64,000 bases of DNA from Chlorops oryzae (taxonomy: Eukaryota > Arthropoda > Insecta > Diptera > Chloropidae): contig CM035808.1 of the NCBI GenBank assembly GCA_020466095.1, positions 56,828,694 through 56,892,693 on the forward strand, in the 5' to 3' direction. The first letter of the stretch is position 1. Every line of letters starts with the position of its first letter. Positions 12,121 through 22,009 of the stretch are shown one piece after another. Both the position numbers and the translations under genes were made by a program. The notes beneath the pieces are model-generated. The model searched no databases, was not told the origin of the DNA, and worked only from the letters and a program-made list of their open reading frames with translations.

Positions 12121-12625
12121 GTGGCATCGGGAAAACAGTGGAAATTGATGAGTCCAAATTTGGACGTCGGAAATACCACAAAGGTCACCGAGTCGAAGGT
12201 CAATGGGTCTTTGGAGGCATTGAGGGGGAAAGTGGCGCTAGCTTCTTCGTACCCATGGAGAAGCGGGACATCCATACGCTCATCCCGATCATAAAGCAGT
12301 GGATCGAACCGGGAACAATGGTTATATCCGACTGCTGGAAAGCATATGATTGCTTTAAAGCAGAAGGATATATTCACTTAACTGTGAACCATAGCGTAAA
12401 CTTCAAAGTCCCGGAGACTGGAGCTCATACAAACACGGTGCAGTCGATGTGGAGACACGCAAAAGCGTTTTTTCCGAAATATTCCAGGAAGAAGGAATTC
12501 TTTCGCAGATACTTAGCAAAATGAGAAGAGCGAATTCGTTGCTTGAAATGATGCACCACGAAGAAGAACAGCTCGACTTTTTCGAAGGCGGCGAGAGCAG
12601 TGGAGAGGAGAAGGCGAAAGACTAA
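12121..12625 (+). pseudogene. Merlin transposase, exon 2
   Basis: After the acceptor ...atgtttag, exon 2 completes the Gly codon and reads GGIGKTVEIDESKFGRRKYHKG. It continues through VEGQWVFGGIEG, WIEPGTMVISDCWKAYDCF, LTVNHSVNFKVPETGAHTN and VQSMWRHAKAFFP. This is the ISXO2-type catalytic core with the first Asp in EIDESKFGRR, the second in ISDCWKAY and the third acidic position near the HTNxxxSxWRHxK motif (here Q precedes S where E is usual). A stop at 12522-12524 is probably caused by a frameshift, because a second frame continues to 12625 with an acidic tail (MRRANSLLEMMHHEEEQLDF...). Confidence 0.85.
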
Positions 12626-12668
12626 ACGGCTCTTTTAGGGCCACCCGAAACGGCCCTTTTAAGGGCAA
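12625..12668 (+). terminator. Two tandem histone-type 3' stem-loops (candidate)
   Basis: Directly after the last stop codon of the transposase come AACGGCTCTTTTAGGGCCACC and AAACGGCCCTTTTAAGGGC. Each has the shape of the histone mRNA 3' stem-loop (5' AAAC flank, GC-rich stem, TTTT-rich loop, ACC flank in the first), differing from the consensus in the loop. The similarity is seen in the sequence; a role in forming the 3' end of the transposase mRNA is inference. Confidence 0.4.
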
Positions 12669-13164
12669 AAAAAAAAAATGGAACTTTTCAGAACTACCAA
12701 ATTTAAAAAAAAAGAGATGATTGGTTTTAGAAAAATATGTTGGTACGGTGCACGAAAAAGCGCAAAGAAAAATTTTTTCTTTGTTTTTGGAAATAGCGCC
12801 GCAGGCGATTTTTGAGAACTATTTTTTTTTGTTTTGTTTAATTATTTCCTTAAAAAAAATTAAATATTTGAAATAATTTTCATAATAATTTCCATATTAT
12901 GAACATTCACATACTAAATCTACCAATTGGTGGATTTTTTCAAATCATGACATCTGGCAGCACCATAACCAGCTATCAGCCTATTTTCACAATGTTAACA
13001 TTGCATTTTCATACAAACTTTAAAGGTCGATATCTGCTAAACTAGAAGCGACCCCAAAAAACGGAATGCAGATTTGGCATCAGGTCATTTAACGTATATC
13101 TACCAAATTTCAGCCAACGGCAGATCCCAGAAACGGCACGATACTAGAATTATGCCGCACTCAT

Positions 13165-13236
13165 TGCACGAGCAACATATTTTGAAGGCAGCGTCGTCGA
13201 ATCGTGGGAAAGTGTTTTGTCAGCATACCTCACAAG
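13165..13236 (-). pseudogene. Minus-strand ORF, upstream part (continues at 8145)
   Basis: Minus-strand codons LVRYADKTLSHDSTTLPSKY followed by VARAM, in frame with the piece at 8020-8145 once Merlin and one copy of its target duplication are removed. A TAG precedes it at 13237-13239 and could equally be a splice acceptor (aattag). Together about 65 residues. See the other half for possible identity. Confidence 0.35.
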
Positions 13237-13404
13237 CTAATTCGTAAGATTCTATATTTTTCAATTGTCAGTCATTTATGCTAACTTGACATATTTTTGA
13301 TATAAATAATGCTTGAAGTTCAGTTGGAACTTCAGATTGGATTTACATGCGAAACCTTTTGCTTTTCCATTCTCAATAATTGGCGTATCTCCGCCGTATA
13401 AATA

Positions 13405-14490
13405 CAGGGTGTCCCTTTCGGAAGTGATTTTTTTATAGGGATGGTAGGGGAGGCCAAGATGAACAAAAAATCGTATAGGAGGGGGGTATCGCAAATGCAC
13501 CCCTGAGGAGTTATGGGCCTTTAAAGATTTTAGGTAGTAAGTCGAGAAAAATGACTCTGTCACGATAATGGTTCATCGTAGAAATAAAACTTAGATGCAG
13601 TTTGAAAGCCAATTGTATGTGCTTTTAGGCAAAATTAATTTGATGGTAAAAATTTGACCCATTGAAGGAAAAACAAACGATGAAAGTGAAAAATTCTGAA
13701 AAAAATTTCAATTTTTTTTCTTTGGAAGCCATTTTGGTATAAAAAGTGTCGAATCAACATCCACATTTTTTATTTTATTCAAAATGCTGGATCGATTTCC
13801 TTTAATTTGGTACCCTTTATGTCTAATAAATGTTTTGAAAATAAAATGACAAAATTAAATATCTAAATAAACATCTATCAGACTGCTTTCAATGACCAAG
13901 GTCAAAGCTATGCCAAAAATTTTTTTGCATAAAAACTAATGGAAACTGATTTTTTCACATAATTAAAGTAGTTTTACTGTACGAAATCTAATAAGTTCGA
14001 CTTCATTGATACCAGTCTGATAGATATTCATTTAGATATTTTATTTTCTCATCTAATTTTCAAAAAATTTATTAGACATTTCGGGTAGAAAATTAAAGGA
14101 TATCGATCCAGCATTTTGAAAAAAATAAAAAAATTTTGGTCTTAATTAGACACTTTTCATACCAAAATGGCTTCCAAAGTAAAAAAAATTGCAAGTTTTT
14201 TCAGAATTTTTTACTTTCACCGATTGTTTTCCCCTCAACGGCTCAAATTTTACCATCAATTTAATTTTTCCTAAAAGCCCATTCAATAAGCTTTTAAACC
14301 GCTTAACACTTTTTCTACGATAAACCATTTTCGTGGCGGAGTTTTTTTTTCTCGACTTACTGCCTAAAAACTTTAAGGCGCTATATTTCCTCAGGGGTGC
14401 ATTTGCTATACAACCTCCCATACGATTTTTTGTTCATTTTGGCCTCCCCTACCATACCTACAAAAAAGCACTTCCGAACGGGACACCCTG
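13405..14490. mobile_element. Long-hairpin element, CAGGGTGTCCC family
   Basis: The two halves are inverted copies of each other over almost their whole length (about 13405-13895 and 14000-14490), with only about 100 bases of loop. Ends are CAGGGTGTCCC...GGGACACCCTG and TA lies on both sides (13403-13404, 14491-14492), as for Tc1/mariner-type insertion. Total 1086 bp. It codes for nothing; the open frames in it are mirror images caused by the inverted arms. Confidence 0.85.
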
Positions 14491-14641
14491 TATAGAGATA
14501 TAGGGCACTAGCCGCCAAATAGATTTGCGAATCCTGCCGTTCAGAAATAGCGGGACATAACAAAATAAAATCTCTACGATATAAAAAAATAAAAACTATA
14601 AAATCAAAATATAAATCCTTCTACGCGAAGGATATACTACA

Positions 14642-14659
14642 TGGCGATCTTGCCAACCA
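14642..14659 (+). other. Candidate primer binding site
   Basis: TGGCGATCTTGCCAACC directly follows ...TACTACA, a plausible LTR terminus in CA. Drosophila gypsy-group elements primed by tRNA-Arg have a TGGCGACCG... site, so this is a related but not identical spelling. Downstream lies the leader and the first ORF. Confidence 0.4.
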
Positions 14660-15074
14660 AATTTGGATCCTTCTGACCCTTTCCTTTGACAAAAAAAAAA
14701 ATTTTTTTTTAAAACAATTCTTTTGCCTTAGTCGAATTGTGCAAAAAAGAAAAAAATTTTTTTAATGAATGCTCTAATAGCCTTGCCATAAATTAAAATT
14801 TAATGTTTTTTATCTCCACTCAAATTTTAAAGCTTTAAACAAATACATAAAACAAAAAACAAATTTTTTTAATGCGCTCAGACAAATCGAGATGAGAATC
14901 ATATACATAAATTTTCATTAAATTTAAAAAAAAAAAAAATTATGAAATATTTTAAAACAAAAAAAAATATGTATATATATTTTTCCCAATATATTGTAAT
15001 TGCTCTGTGCCATAGACGTCTGAAGAATACAAATAGATTTTTTTTTACTTATTTGTCTATTATTTTCAAAAACC

Positions 15075-15136
15075 ATGGGAACCACAAGCTCTAAGCCAAC
15101 AACACAATCGGGAGATCAGCAGGTTCAGATAATTAA
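15075..15136 (+). pseudogene. Small pre-gag ORF, 5' part (split by piggyBac)
   Basis: MGTTSSKPTTQSGDQQVQII in a good start context (aaaaaccATGG). Gly-2 and the following small residues look like an N-myristoylation signal. The frame continues across the TTAA target at 19201 into the 3' part at 19205-19384. Confidence 0.5.
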
Positions 15137-15277
15137 CCCTTTGAGGACCATAAGCTTTCTGCAAACTTTCTTTTGGAATCTCGGCATTAACAAAGCTAAT
15201 TAAGACCCAACTAAAATAAAACTACAAAAAAAAAGTGAAAAAATATTTTCCGTTATGTTGTTTTTTAATGGGACATA

Positions 15278-16544
15278 ACAGGTTGGCTGATAAGTCCCCG
15301 GTCTGACACATAGATGGCGTCGCTAGTATTAAATGCATATTATTTTTATATAGTGGCAACCTTCAAATGATTCGTGTCAAAATTTGACGTCTGTAAGTCA
15401 ATTAGTTTGTGAGATAGAGCGTCTTTTGTGAAGCAACTTTTGTTATTGTGAAAAAAATGGGAAAAAAGGAATTTCGTGTTTTGATAAAATACTGTTTTCT
15501 GAAGGGAAAAAATACAGTGGAAGCAAAAACTTGGCTTGATAGTGAGTTTCCGGACTCTGCCCCAGGAAAATCAACAAAAATTGATTGGTATGCAAAATTC
15601 AAGCGTGGTGAAATGAGCACGGAGGACGGTGAACGCAGTGGATGCCCGAAAATTCACAAAATGATTTTGAATGACCGTAAAATGAAGTTGATCGAGATAG
15701 CAGAGGCCTAAAAGATATCAAAGGAACGTGTTGGTCATATCATTCATCAATATTTGGATATGAAAAAAGCTCTGTGCAAAATGGGTGCCGCGCGAGCTCA
15801 CATTTGACCAAAAACAACAACGTGTTTATGATTCTGAGCGGTGTTTGCAGCTGTTAACTCGTAATACACCCGAGTTTTTGCGTCGATATGTGACAATGGA
15901 TGAAACATGGCTCTATCACTACACTCCTGAGTCCAATCGACAGTCGGCTGAGTGGACAGCGATCGGTGGAACCGTCTCCGAAGCGTGGAAAGACTCAAAA
16001 GTCCGCTGGCAAAGTAATGGCCTCTGTTTTTTGGGATGGGCATGGAAAAAAATTTATCGATTATCTTGAGAAGTGAAAAACCATCAACAGTGACTATTAT
16101 ATGTCGTTATTGGAGCATTTGAAGGTCGAAATCACGGCAAAATGGCCCCATATGAAGAAGAAAAAAGTGTTGTTCCACCAAGACAACGCACCGTGCCACA
16201 AGTCATTGAGAACAATGGCAAAAATTCATGAATTAGGCTTCGAATTGCTTCCCCACCCACCGTATTCTCCAGATCTGGCCCCCAGCGACTTTGTCTTGTT
16301 CTCAGACCTCAAAAGCATGCTCGCAGGGAAAAAATTTGGCTGCAATGAGGAGGTGATCGCCGAAACTGAGGCCTATTTTTGAGGCAAAACCGAAGGAGTA
16401 CTACCAAAATGGTATCAAAAAATTGGAAGGTCGTTATAATCGTTGTATCGCTCTTGAAGGGAACTATGTTGAATAATAAAAACGAATTTTGACAAAAAAA
16501 ATTTGTTTTTCTTTGTTAGACCGGGGACTTATCAGCCAACCTGT
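15278..16544 (+). mobile_element. Himar1-type mariner, copy 2
   Basis: Inverted repeats ACAGGTTGGCTGATAAGTCC at both ends, TA on both sides (15276-15277, 16545-16546), 1267 bp. It sits in the left subterminal region of the piggyBac element, in the opposite orientation to the piggyBac gene, so it arrived later than piggyBac. Confidence 0.94.
15457..16476 (+). pseudogene. Himar1-type mariner transposase, broken
   Basis: Starts MGKKEFRVLIKYCFLKGKN. Lesions: an in-frame 30-bp deletion in the DNA-binding domain (RSGCPKIHK, the residues before KIHK missing), a stop near 15708 (EA then TAA), frame changes near 15770, 15970 and 16060, and another at about 16376 before the C-terminus ...GNYVE. First Asp in VTMDETW, second in FHQDNAPCH and third in PSDFVLF are all still encoded. 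Relative to copy 1 it has different lesions, so the two copies decayed independently. Confidence 0.92.
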
Positions 16545-16657
16545 TAAATGTCCCTATGGTCCTTAAGGGAGCCAAAAAATCTTGTTTTTTTATTTCAATG
16601 TGTTTTTTCAAAGATATTTAAATTTTACCTTGTAAAATTTTTACATTTAACAATTAA

Positions 16658-18389
16658 TTATGTCTGATTATGAAAGTCTGCAAAACAATTACGATTATTT
16701 GTGCAACAAAGATGCACCTGACATGCTTTGCAATAGTTGTTGGTGCGATTCTCAACCTTGATTTTAGCGCAATGGACACATCTCTTTCTCATGTCGCCTT
16801 TGAGAATAAGGTGTGGGGTATCAAACCTTTTTTCAGCAGCAGTTTTTGATTTCGGAAATGTTCGATTTCCTCTGGTTCTCATAGAATAGTCACTTATTAA
16901 ACTTTTTGCAACCAATCGTCTGTAGTCAAGAGAGCTAAGCTGCGGCCCTTCCAAACGATTTTTTGCCTGACATTTAGTGTAAATTACAAAGGCATTGTTC
17001 AAGCTTATATCGAACAAATCAAAAAACAATCGAAGATAGTATTTAATTTTTGATTTTCGGTCTAGTTCGTAGAAAGTCTTGCGTTGATCCATTAAGTCTA
17101 CCCCTCCCATATTTTTGTTGTAGTGAGTAACGGCTTTCGGACATGTTACACGTATTTTCTCAGCACTACAGGCGATGCGGTGTTTTACAATATCAGTCTC
17201 GGAAGGCGAAAGGAAATTTGTAAGGAGAGTTACTCCTCTGTTGTCCATCCACTTAATGAAGGATATGCCTTGAAAACTTAGTGTGTAAATATCACCCCTC
17301 TTCATATTTTTATCGGCAGGCACACATTTTGGAATTTGTTTTCGATTGCTTCGAACTGTTCCGCAACACTTTATTTGACGTTTTTTCAATTCGTACTGCA
17401 ACAATGGTGAGTTGAAAAAGTTGTCAATATATATTTCGGAGCCCAGTCCTTTGATCTTCTCAGTCAACTTAAACACAACTGATTCTCCTAGGCCATATTG
17501 AGTTCCAGAGTCTTTTTTACCAGTATACAAATCAAATTCAAATAAAATAACCAGTAGCTGAGTCACATCTGCACCACATCTTAAGGCCCAATTTTATCGG
17601 TTTATTTTTGATGTATTGTTTCATAGCATTATGACCTTTAAATTTAACCATATGTTCATCAATGCCTTGTTTGTATGTGTTCTTCATGGCGCTTTGAAAT
17701 GCTTTATTGAAATGCTCAATTACCGGTCTGATTTTATAGGCCCGATCAGTCGTATTTGCTTCCTCGTTATTGCTGAAGTGCAGGTTATGTCGAATTTCCT
17801 CAAATCTTTTTCTGGTCATGACATTCTTAACAAAAGGTACACCCATATCAGGATCTTCTGACCAGTAATCACGAATGGAAGGTAAAACATGATATGTCAT
17901 TACCAGATTTATGCCAAGAAATGTCTGCAGATCTTCAGTAGTAAAATCGAAAACGTTTCAATTTTGCTCAGCATATCTTCGTGATTCTCGAGTTATTAGT
18001 TCAAGCAAAACCTCAAAGTTGCTACTCAATTTGAAGATTTTAAATGGCGACAGTTTAGCATTGGGATCGTCAACGTCGCAAATTTCCACTTTTCCAAATT
18101 CATAATTACTATCAGTAAAGATATTTGCACGGTACGACTTGCTCCAATGAAACTCGACTTTACGTACATCGTTCGATATTTTAGGAAGCACTTGGTTTGC
18201 TCGTTCTACAACATTATCATCAATTTCACATAATGTTGCACCTGCATTTAAATCTTCTTCAAGAAAAATTTCGTCTTCTTCATCCAGCTGTAAATCATCT
18301 TCGTCTTCGCTATTATCTGCCAAGAGAAACTGAATTATTTCCTCCCCATTCAGCTCAAATTCTCTTAGAGTTCGACGCGTTGAAGCCAT
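16658..18389 (-). pseudogene. piggyBac-family transposase, two lesions
   Basis: The start at 18389 gives MASTRRTLREFELNGEEI and then the acidic N-terminus usual for piggyBac (runs of D/E around residues 25-50). One in-frame TGA (17958-17960) is followed in the same frame by the DDE_Tnp_1_7 region: RKRFEEIRHNLHFSNNEE and the first Asp in GIDEHMVKFKGHN. A one-base frameshift near 17545 separates the rest: second Asp in EIYIDNFFNSP, the third and fourth in NMGGVDLMDQ. The end is a Cys-rich domain (CVHCAKIK...CKACQVHLCC). All catalytic Asp residues remain; about 575 residues in total, normal for the family. Confidence 0.9.
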
Positions 18390-19204
18390 GTTTCTAAAAT
18401 TTCAATTCTTATGAACATAATCCAGGCCTTACATTTACCATACAAACCGTAAAAGATCAATCAGTAAATTAAATTTCACGAATTATTCCTTTATTATTAC
18501 CTTAATAAAAATAGCAAAAAAACACGACTTCTGCTTATAATTTCATCACATAAACTAATAATTCACACAGTTTCGCCAGCAATTGTTGCTTACAAGCTAA
18601 ATTGGGGAAGCCCCGTTTTATGGCTTCTACTCTAATGCTGCGTAATACCGAGCTGGCAAGTAATCTATGAGTATTTTAGTACACAGGGTTGCATTTGAAC
18701 GTTTGACTTTACTTCGCTGAAATAAATCTATGTGTGTAAAGTAGGTGAGAAAGAAGCTAATTTTTTCCGGAACACTACTTTTTTCAGCAATATTCAAATT
18801 CTTCAAATGCAAAGTTCCCGTTGACGACCATAGGGACACCCGCGTCCCTTTTCGTTTCTTTCAAAGTACGCATATGTTTGTTACAAAATTGTACGCAAAG
18901 TCAATATGAATCGATAGAATATTGTCTATTTAAACTAAATTTTTTGATTTAAGAACAAAAAATCCTTTGTTCCACTAAATAAAAAAGTTTGAAAATGCCA
19001 CTCATACCAACTCTAAAACTTGATTTTCAAACTGCACAAATACCGTTAGAATAATTTTCTAAAAAAAACATTGTTTCCAGTCTTAAAAAACTCACTTTTA
19101 AATTTGCAATGGACGAAAAAAAACAAGACTTTTGTTATTCGCTTTTGATTTAGGCGGATTTAAACTTAAGGGACATATATGTCCCGTGGTCCTCAAAGGG
19201 TTAA

Positions 19205-19384
19205 CAATCAAAATTATCATGCAGAAGTCCTCGATCAACACGAAGTTATCTTATGGGCAATTCTAATCATTTGCATTTGCGTTTAACCCTGAAACTTTAT
19301 AGAATCAACAAAAAGCATAAAAGGCAAGAAGCTCTTAAAGCAGCTAGATCTGTGGCATGCCTTACTGACGTCAGATCCAACTAA
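19205..19384 (+). pseudogene. Small pre-gag ORF, 3' part
   Basis: Continues the ORF begun at 15075: NQNYHAEVLDQHEVILWAIL, a hydrophobic stretch (ILWAILIICIC) that looks like one membrane span, then after a one-base shift a basic tail (LYRINKKHKRQEALKAARSV) ending ...LTDVRSN stop. A short MG.. protein with one membrane span and a basic tail upstream of gag fits a retroelement accessory ORF; I do not recognise a named family. Confidence 0.45.
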
Positions 19385-19409
19385 TCATATATAGAAGCAT
19401 GGACGCAAG

Positions 19410-20783
19410 CAGTGGCGGATCCACGGGGGGAGGGGGAGGGGATATCGGGTCCGAACCCCCCCTTGGGAATTTTGGAATCCAAAATTGCTTAGGGGAAGTG
19501 GTCGAATTCCAAACCCCTTCAGAATCTTTTCTATAAATTCAAATCGCTGATACTCAAGATAAGAACTTAACATGCCATTAGCAAGAGAATATCATAACCT
19601 TTGGTTTTGCAATATAAATTTTTCATCAAGAATTAACTAAATATAGATTATTTAAGAAACATTCAGTATACTATTTTTCAGTGAAAAATTTCGAATTAAT
19701 GTTAAATCAATTAGAAAATCATTAGTTGTTTTAAGGCACGAATTATATTTTTATTGAAATCGCTGAGTGCGGATCCTGCGTGAATATTCAGGGATGGAAG
19801 ACCATTCAAACGCTCTTGTCTCATTGTGCTTCTTAAGTAAGACTTTAGTCGTCTTAACGTCGAAAATGACCGACGAAGAGCTCAGGCTTACATTATTTAT
19901 GTTTCTTTATATAATATTTTTCAAGCTTATTAAGGGTCATTTTTTGTACATTTGTGCTACTTAAAATGCTCCAACACTTAAATCGTATTTATTTTCATAT
20001 AAGTAGTGCTATTTTTCTTTTATTAATTAATTAAAAGCTGCAATGATTTTAATAAAATTTTTTATGTACATCAATATCTTGTTGTGTATTTCATCATATG
20101 TTAGAAGGCTGGTTGTTTTCGTTAAATTCCAGCAACATGAAATATGACCAATTTTGAATGTGTGCTATCTTAAGCTATTAGAGTAGCTCAGTATGATAAG
20201 CAATCGAAAATGTTTCCTTGCTGAGAAATAATAAGTCCCGCATCATTATCGCCTTTCTCAGATTGGCATTGGCCCCGTTGAGGACAAGAGAAAAATGATT
20301 CCCAATTTTTCTATGGTAAGTCTATTTCATTTTTGAGATAGACTTTCACGGCTAAGGTGAAAAAGTTGACCCTTTTGAAAAAGAATGGGATTGATAATGG
20401 ATGTTTTTCCGGTCATTGCTTAATCTTCATAATTTTGCACACGCAAGTTTTTGATAAATACCAAACATTTGAGCCACTGGCAGACAGAATTGGACAAACT
20501 TAATTTTTTCCATACATTTGGCGCCCACCCTAATGTATATGGATAAGAGTGTTTTGGGAAGTATTATTTGGAATACCTCAGAGTACATTTTGATGGTAGC
20601 TCAGAGCACAAAACTTCAACTCATACTCGTACATAAATATGGGCCAAAGAGTGGACAAAAAAAAATTTTTTAAATTAATTGTATGAAGCTGTGAATTTTA
20701 TTTAAAACAAATAAAAATTATTTTTCTGCCTCTAGCAAAAAGTTTTGGAGCCCCCCCTTTCCCAAATCCTGGATCCGCCACTG
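19410..20783 (-). mobile_element. hAT element (CAGTGGCGGATCCA ends), internally deleted
   Basis: Inverted ends CAGTGGCGGATCCA on both sides, next to C- and G-rich stretches, flanked by the perfect 8-bp duplication GACGCAAG (19402-19409, 20784-20791). 1374 bp. The ends match a large insect hAT group (Tip100-like). A C-terminal transposase remnant remains on the minus strand. Confidence 0.92.
19740..19885 (-). pseudogene. hAT transposase C-terminal dimerisation remnant
   Basis: The minus strand reads RSFSTLRRLKSYLRSTMRQE and RLNGLPSLNIHAG, closely following the conserved hAT C-terminal dimerisation motif (SFS.LRR.K.YLRSTM.QERL..L.LL.I). The catalytic part is absent, so the element is non-autonomous. 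Confidence 0.8.
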
Positions 20784-21092
20784 GACGCAAGAAATACTAA
20801 ATTACTAAAACATAACTTGTCCAATCTCAAAAAGACCCCGACGAGAAAATACACAAACAAAACTCCCATAAGAAAAAAGAAAGAAAATTAAAAATTGTAC
20901 AACGGGCTTATCGACGCTATTAAAGACGCAGCGAAAATATTCAAACAGCAGCCACAAAAACAGCAAGAGAATTATATTTTGCTATCCTCACGATTCTGAA
21001 CAGCAAGTTGGAGGACCATAGAAAATTAATACCACTTAAGGTCATTACAACGTGCGTTTCGTCCTTTTTATCATTATATCAGAAAAATAAAA

Positions 21093-21921
21093 ATGACAGA
21101 ATCAAACTTCAACGTAATACAGTAATACACTAAAGCTATACCAGAATTTTCAGGAAAATTAGAAGATGCTCTAAAATTTATCAACTTAATCGAATTATTT
21201 AACGCAGAAATTTTAGATAGTAAAAAACCCACTTATTTTGCATAAGTCTGCAACACCAAAATACCAGATAAAGTAAAACCAAAACTCGAATTACTTGGCA
21301 CAACGGGCATAACAAAATTAAAAGGCAATACTCAAGCCCAGAAAAACAGCAAACACTGTATAAGATGAATTATCCAGAGCAACACAAGGCCAAAAACTAA
21401 TATCTTAATTCGCTGAAAACATCGAAAGTTTAATTTCAACACTGCAAACACATGCAGAAAAGGCAGCAATAATCAAATCAAATGATGTAATAGCCCTTAA
21501 TGTGCTAAAGCGAGGCATAACAAATGCTAACATAGCACAAACAAATGCAGCAAGTAGGATCACCACATTTAATGAGGCTCTCCAAATAGCGCAAGAATCA
21601 AATCATACGGAAGTAGTTCGTATCATGATGTGGAGACAGCGCAACGGTAGAAACCAGCATAGAGGTAATCAGCAGAGGCAAAATGGTAATAGGAGACATG
21701 ATTACAACAGACAGACACAACAACATCATTCGCAAACCTCAAATCGTCAAAACAACCAAACACACAACAGTCAGCAGCAATACGATCGCAGAGGATACAA
21801 CAACGACAATTACAAAAACCGCTTCAAAAATCGCTACACGAATAGCTACAACAATAACAACAGCAACGGAAACCGACAAGGCACGCGCGATCGTCTCGCA
21901 CATCAGCAAAGTGCACAATAA
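21093..21921 (+). pseudogene. Ty3/gypsy gag, broken
   Basis: Start MTESNFNVIQ, then a stop and AIPEFSGKLEDALKFINLIE, LKPRKTANTVYDELSRA-like text in shifted frames, and an open C-terminal part from 21502 (NVLKRGITNANIAQ...EALQIAQESN). The C-terminus is extremely rich in N, Q, R, H and Y (about residues 55-139 of the last open frame) and lacks a CCHC knuckle. This basic, low-complexity nucleocapsid-like tail is typical of several insect gypsy-group gags. Several stops and frameshifts disable it. Confidence 0.7.
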
Positions 21922-22009
21922 CACAACAACAATTTCCAAAATCACTCGGGGAATTATATGAAAATTTTTCATTTCACTGTAAATTTTGATCATAGTAATT
22001 ATGCTTATA

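Larger units (their letters stand above)
8146..13156 (+). mobile_element. Merlin DNA transposon with nested insertions
   Basis: Bounded by inverted repeats beginning GGAACAATTCTAGTATC (left) and GGCATAATTCTAGTATC (right, inverted); similarity continues for roughly 150 bp inward. It is flanked by a perfect 8-bp target duplication GCACTCAT (8138-8145 and 13157-13164), the size expected for Merlin. The element is 5011 bp because a 2566-bp element (9521-12086) sits in its intron; without it the length is about 2.4 kb. The transposase is of the ISXO2/IS1016 type. Between the left repeat and exon 1 (about 8400-9140) is AT-rich sequence without a gene. Confidence 0.9.
15137..19200 (-). mobile_element. 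piggyBac-like transposon with a mariner inside
   Basis: Inverted ends CCCTTTGAGGACCA on both sides, flanked by the TTAA target (15133-15136 and 19201-19204). Full span 4064 bp; about 2.8 kb without the Himar1-type mariner at 15278-16544. Subterminal motifs gtcccTATGGTCCT and gggacaTATATgtccc recur near both ends. The transposase is on the minus strand. It interrupts the small ORF of a gypsy element. Confidence 0.92.
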
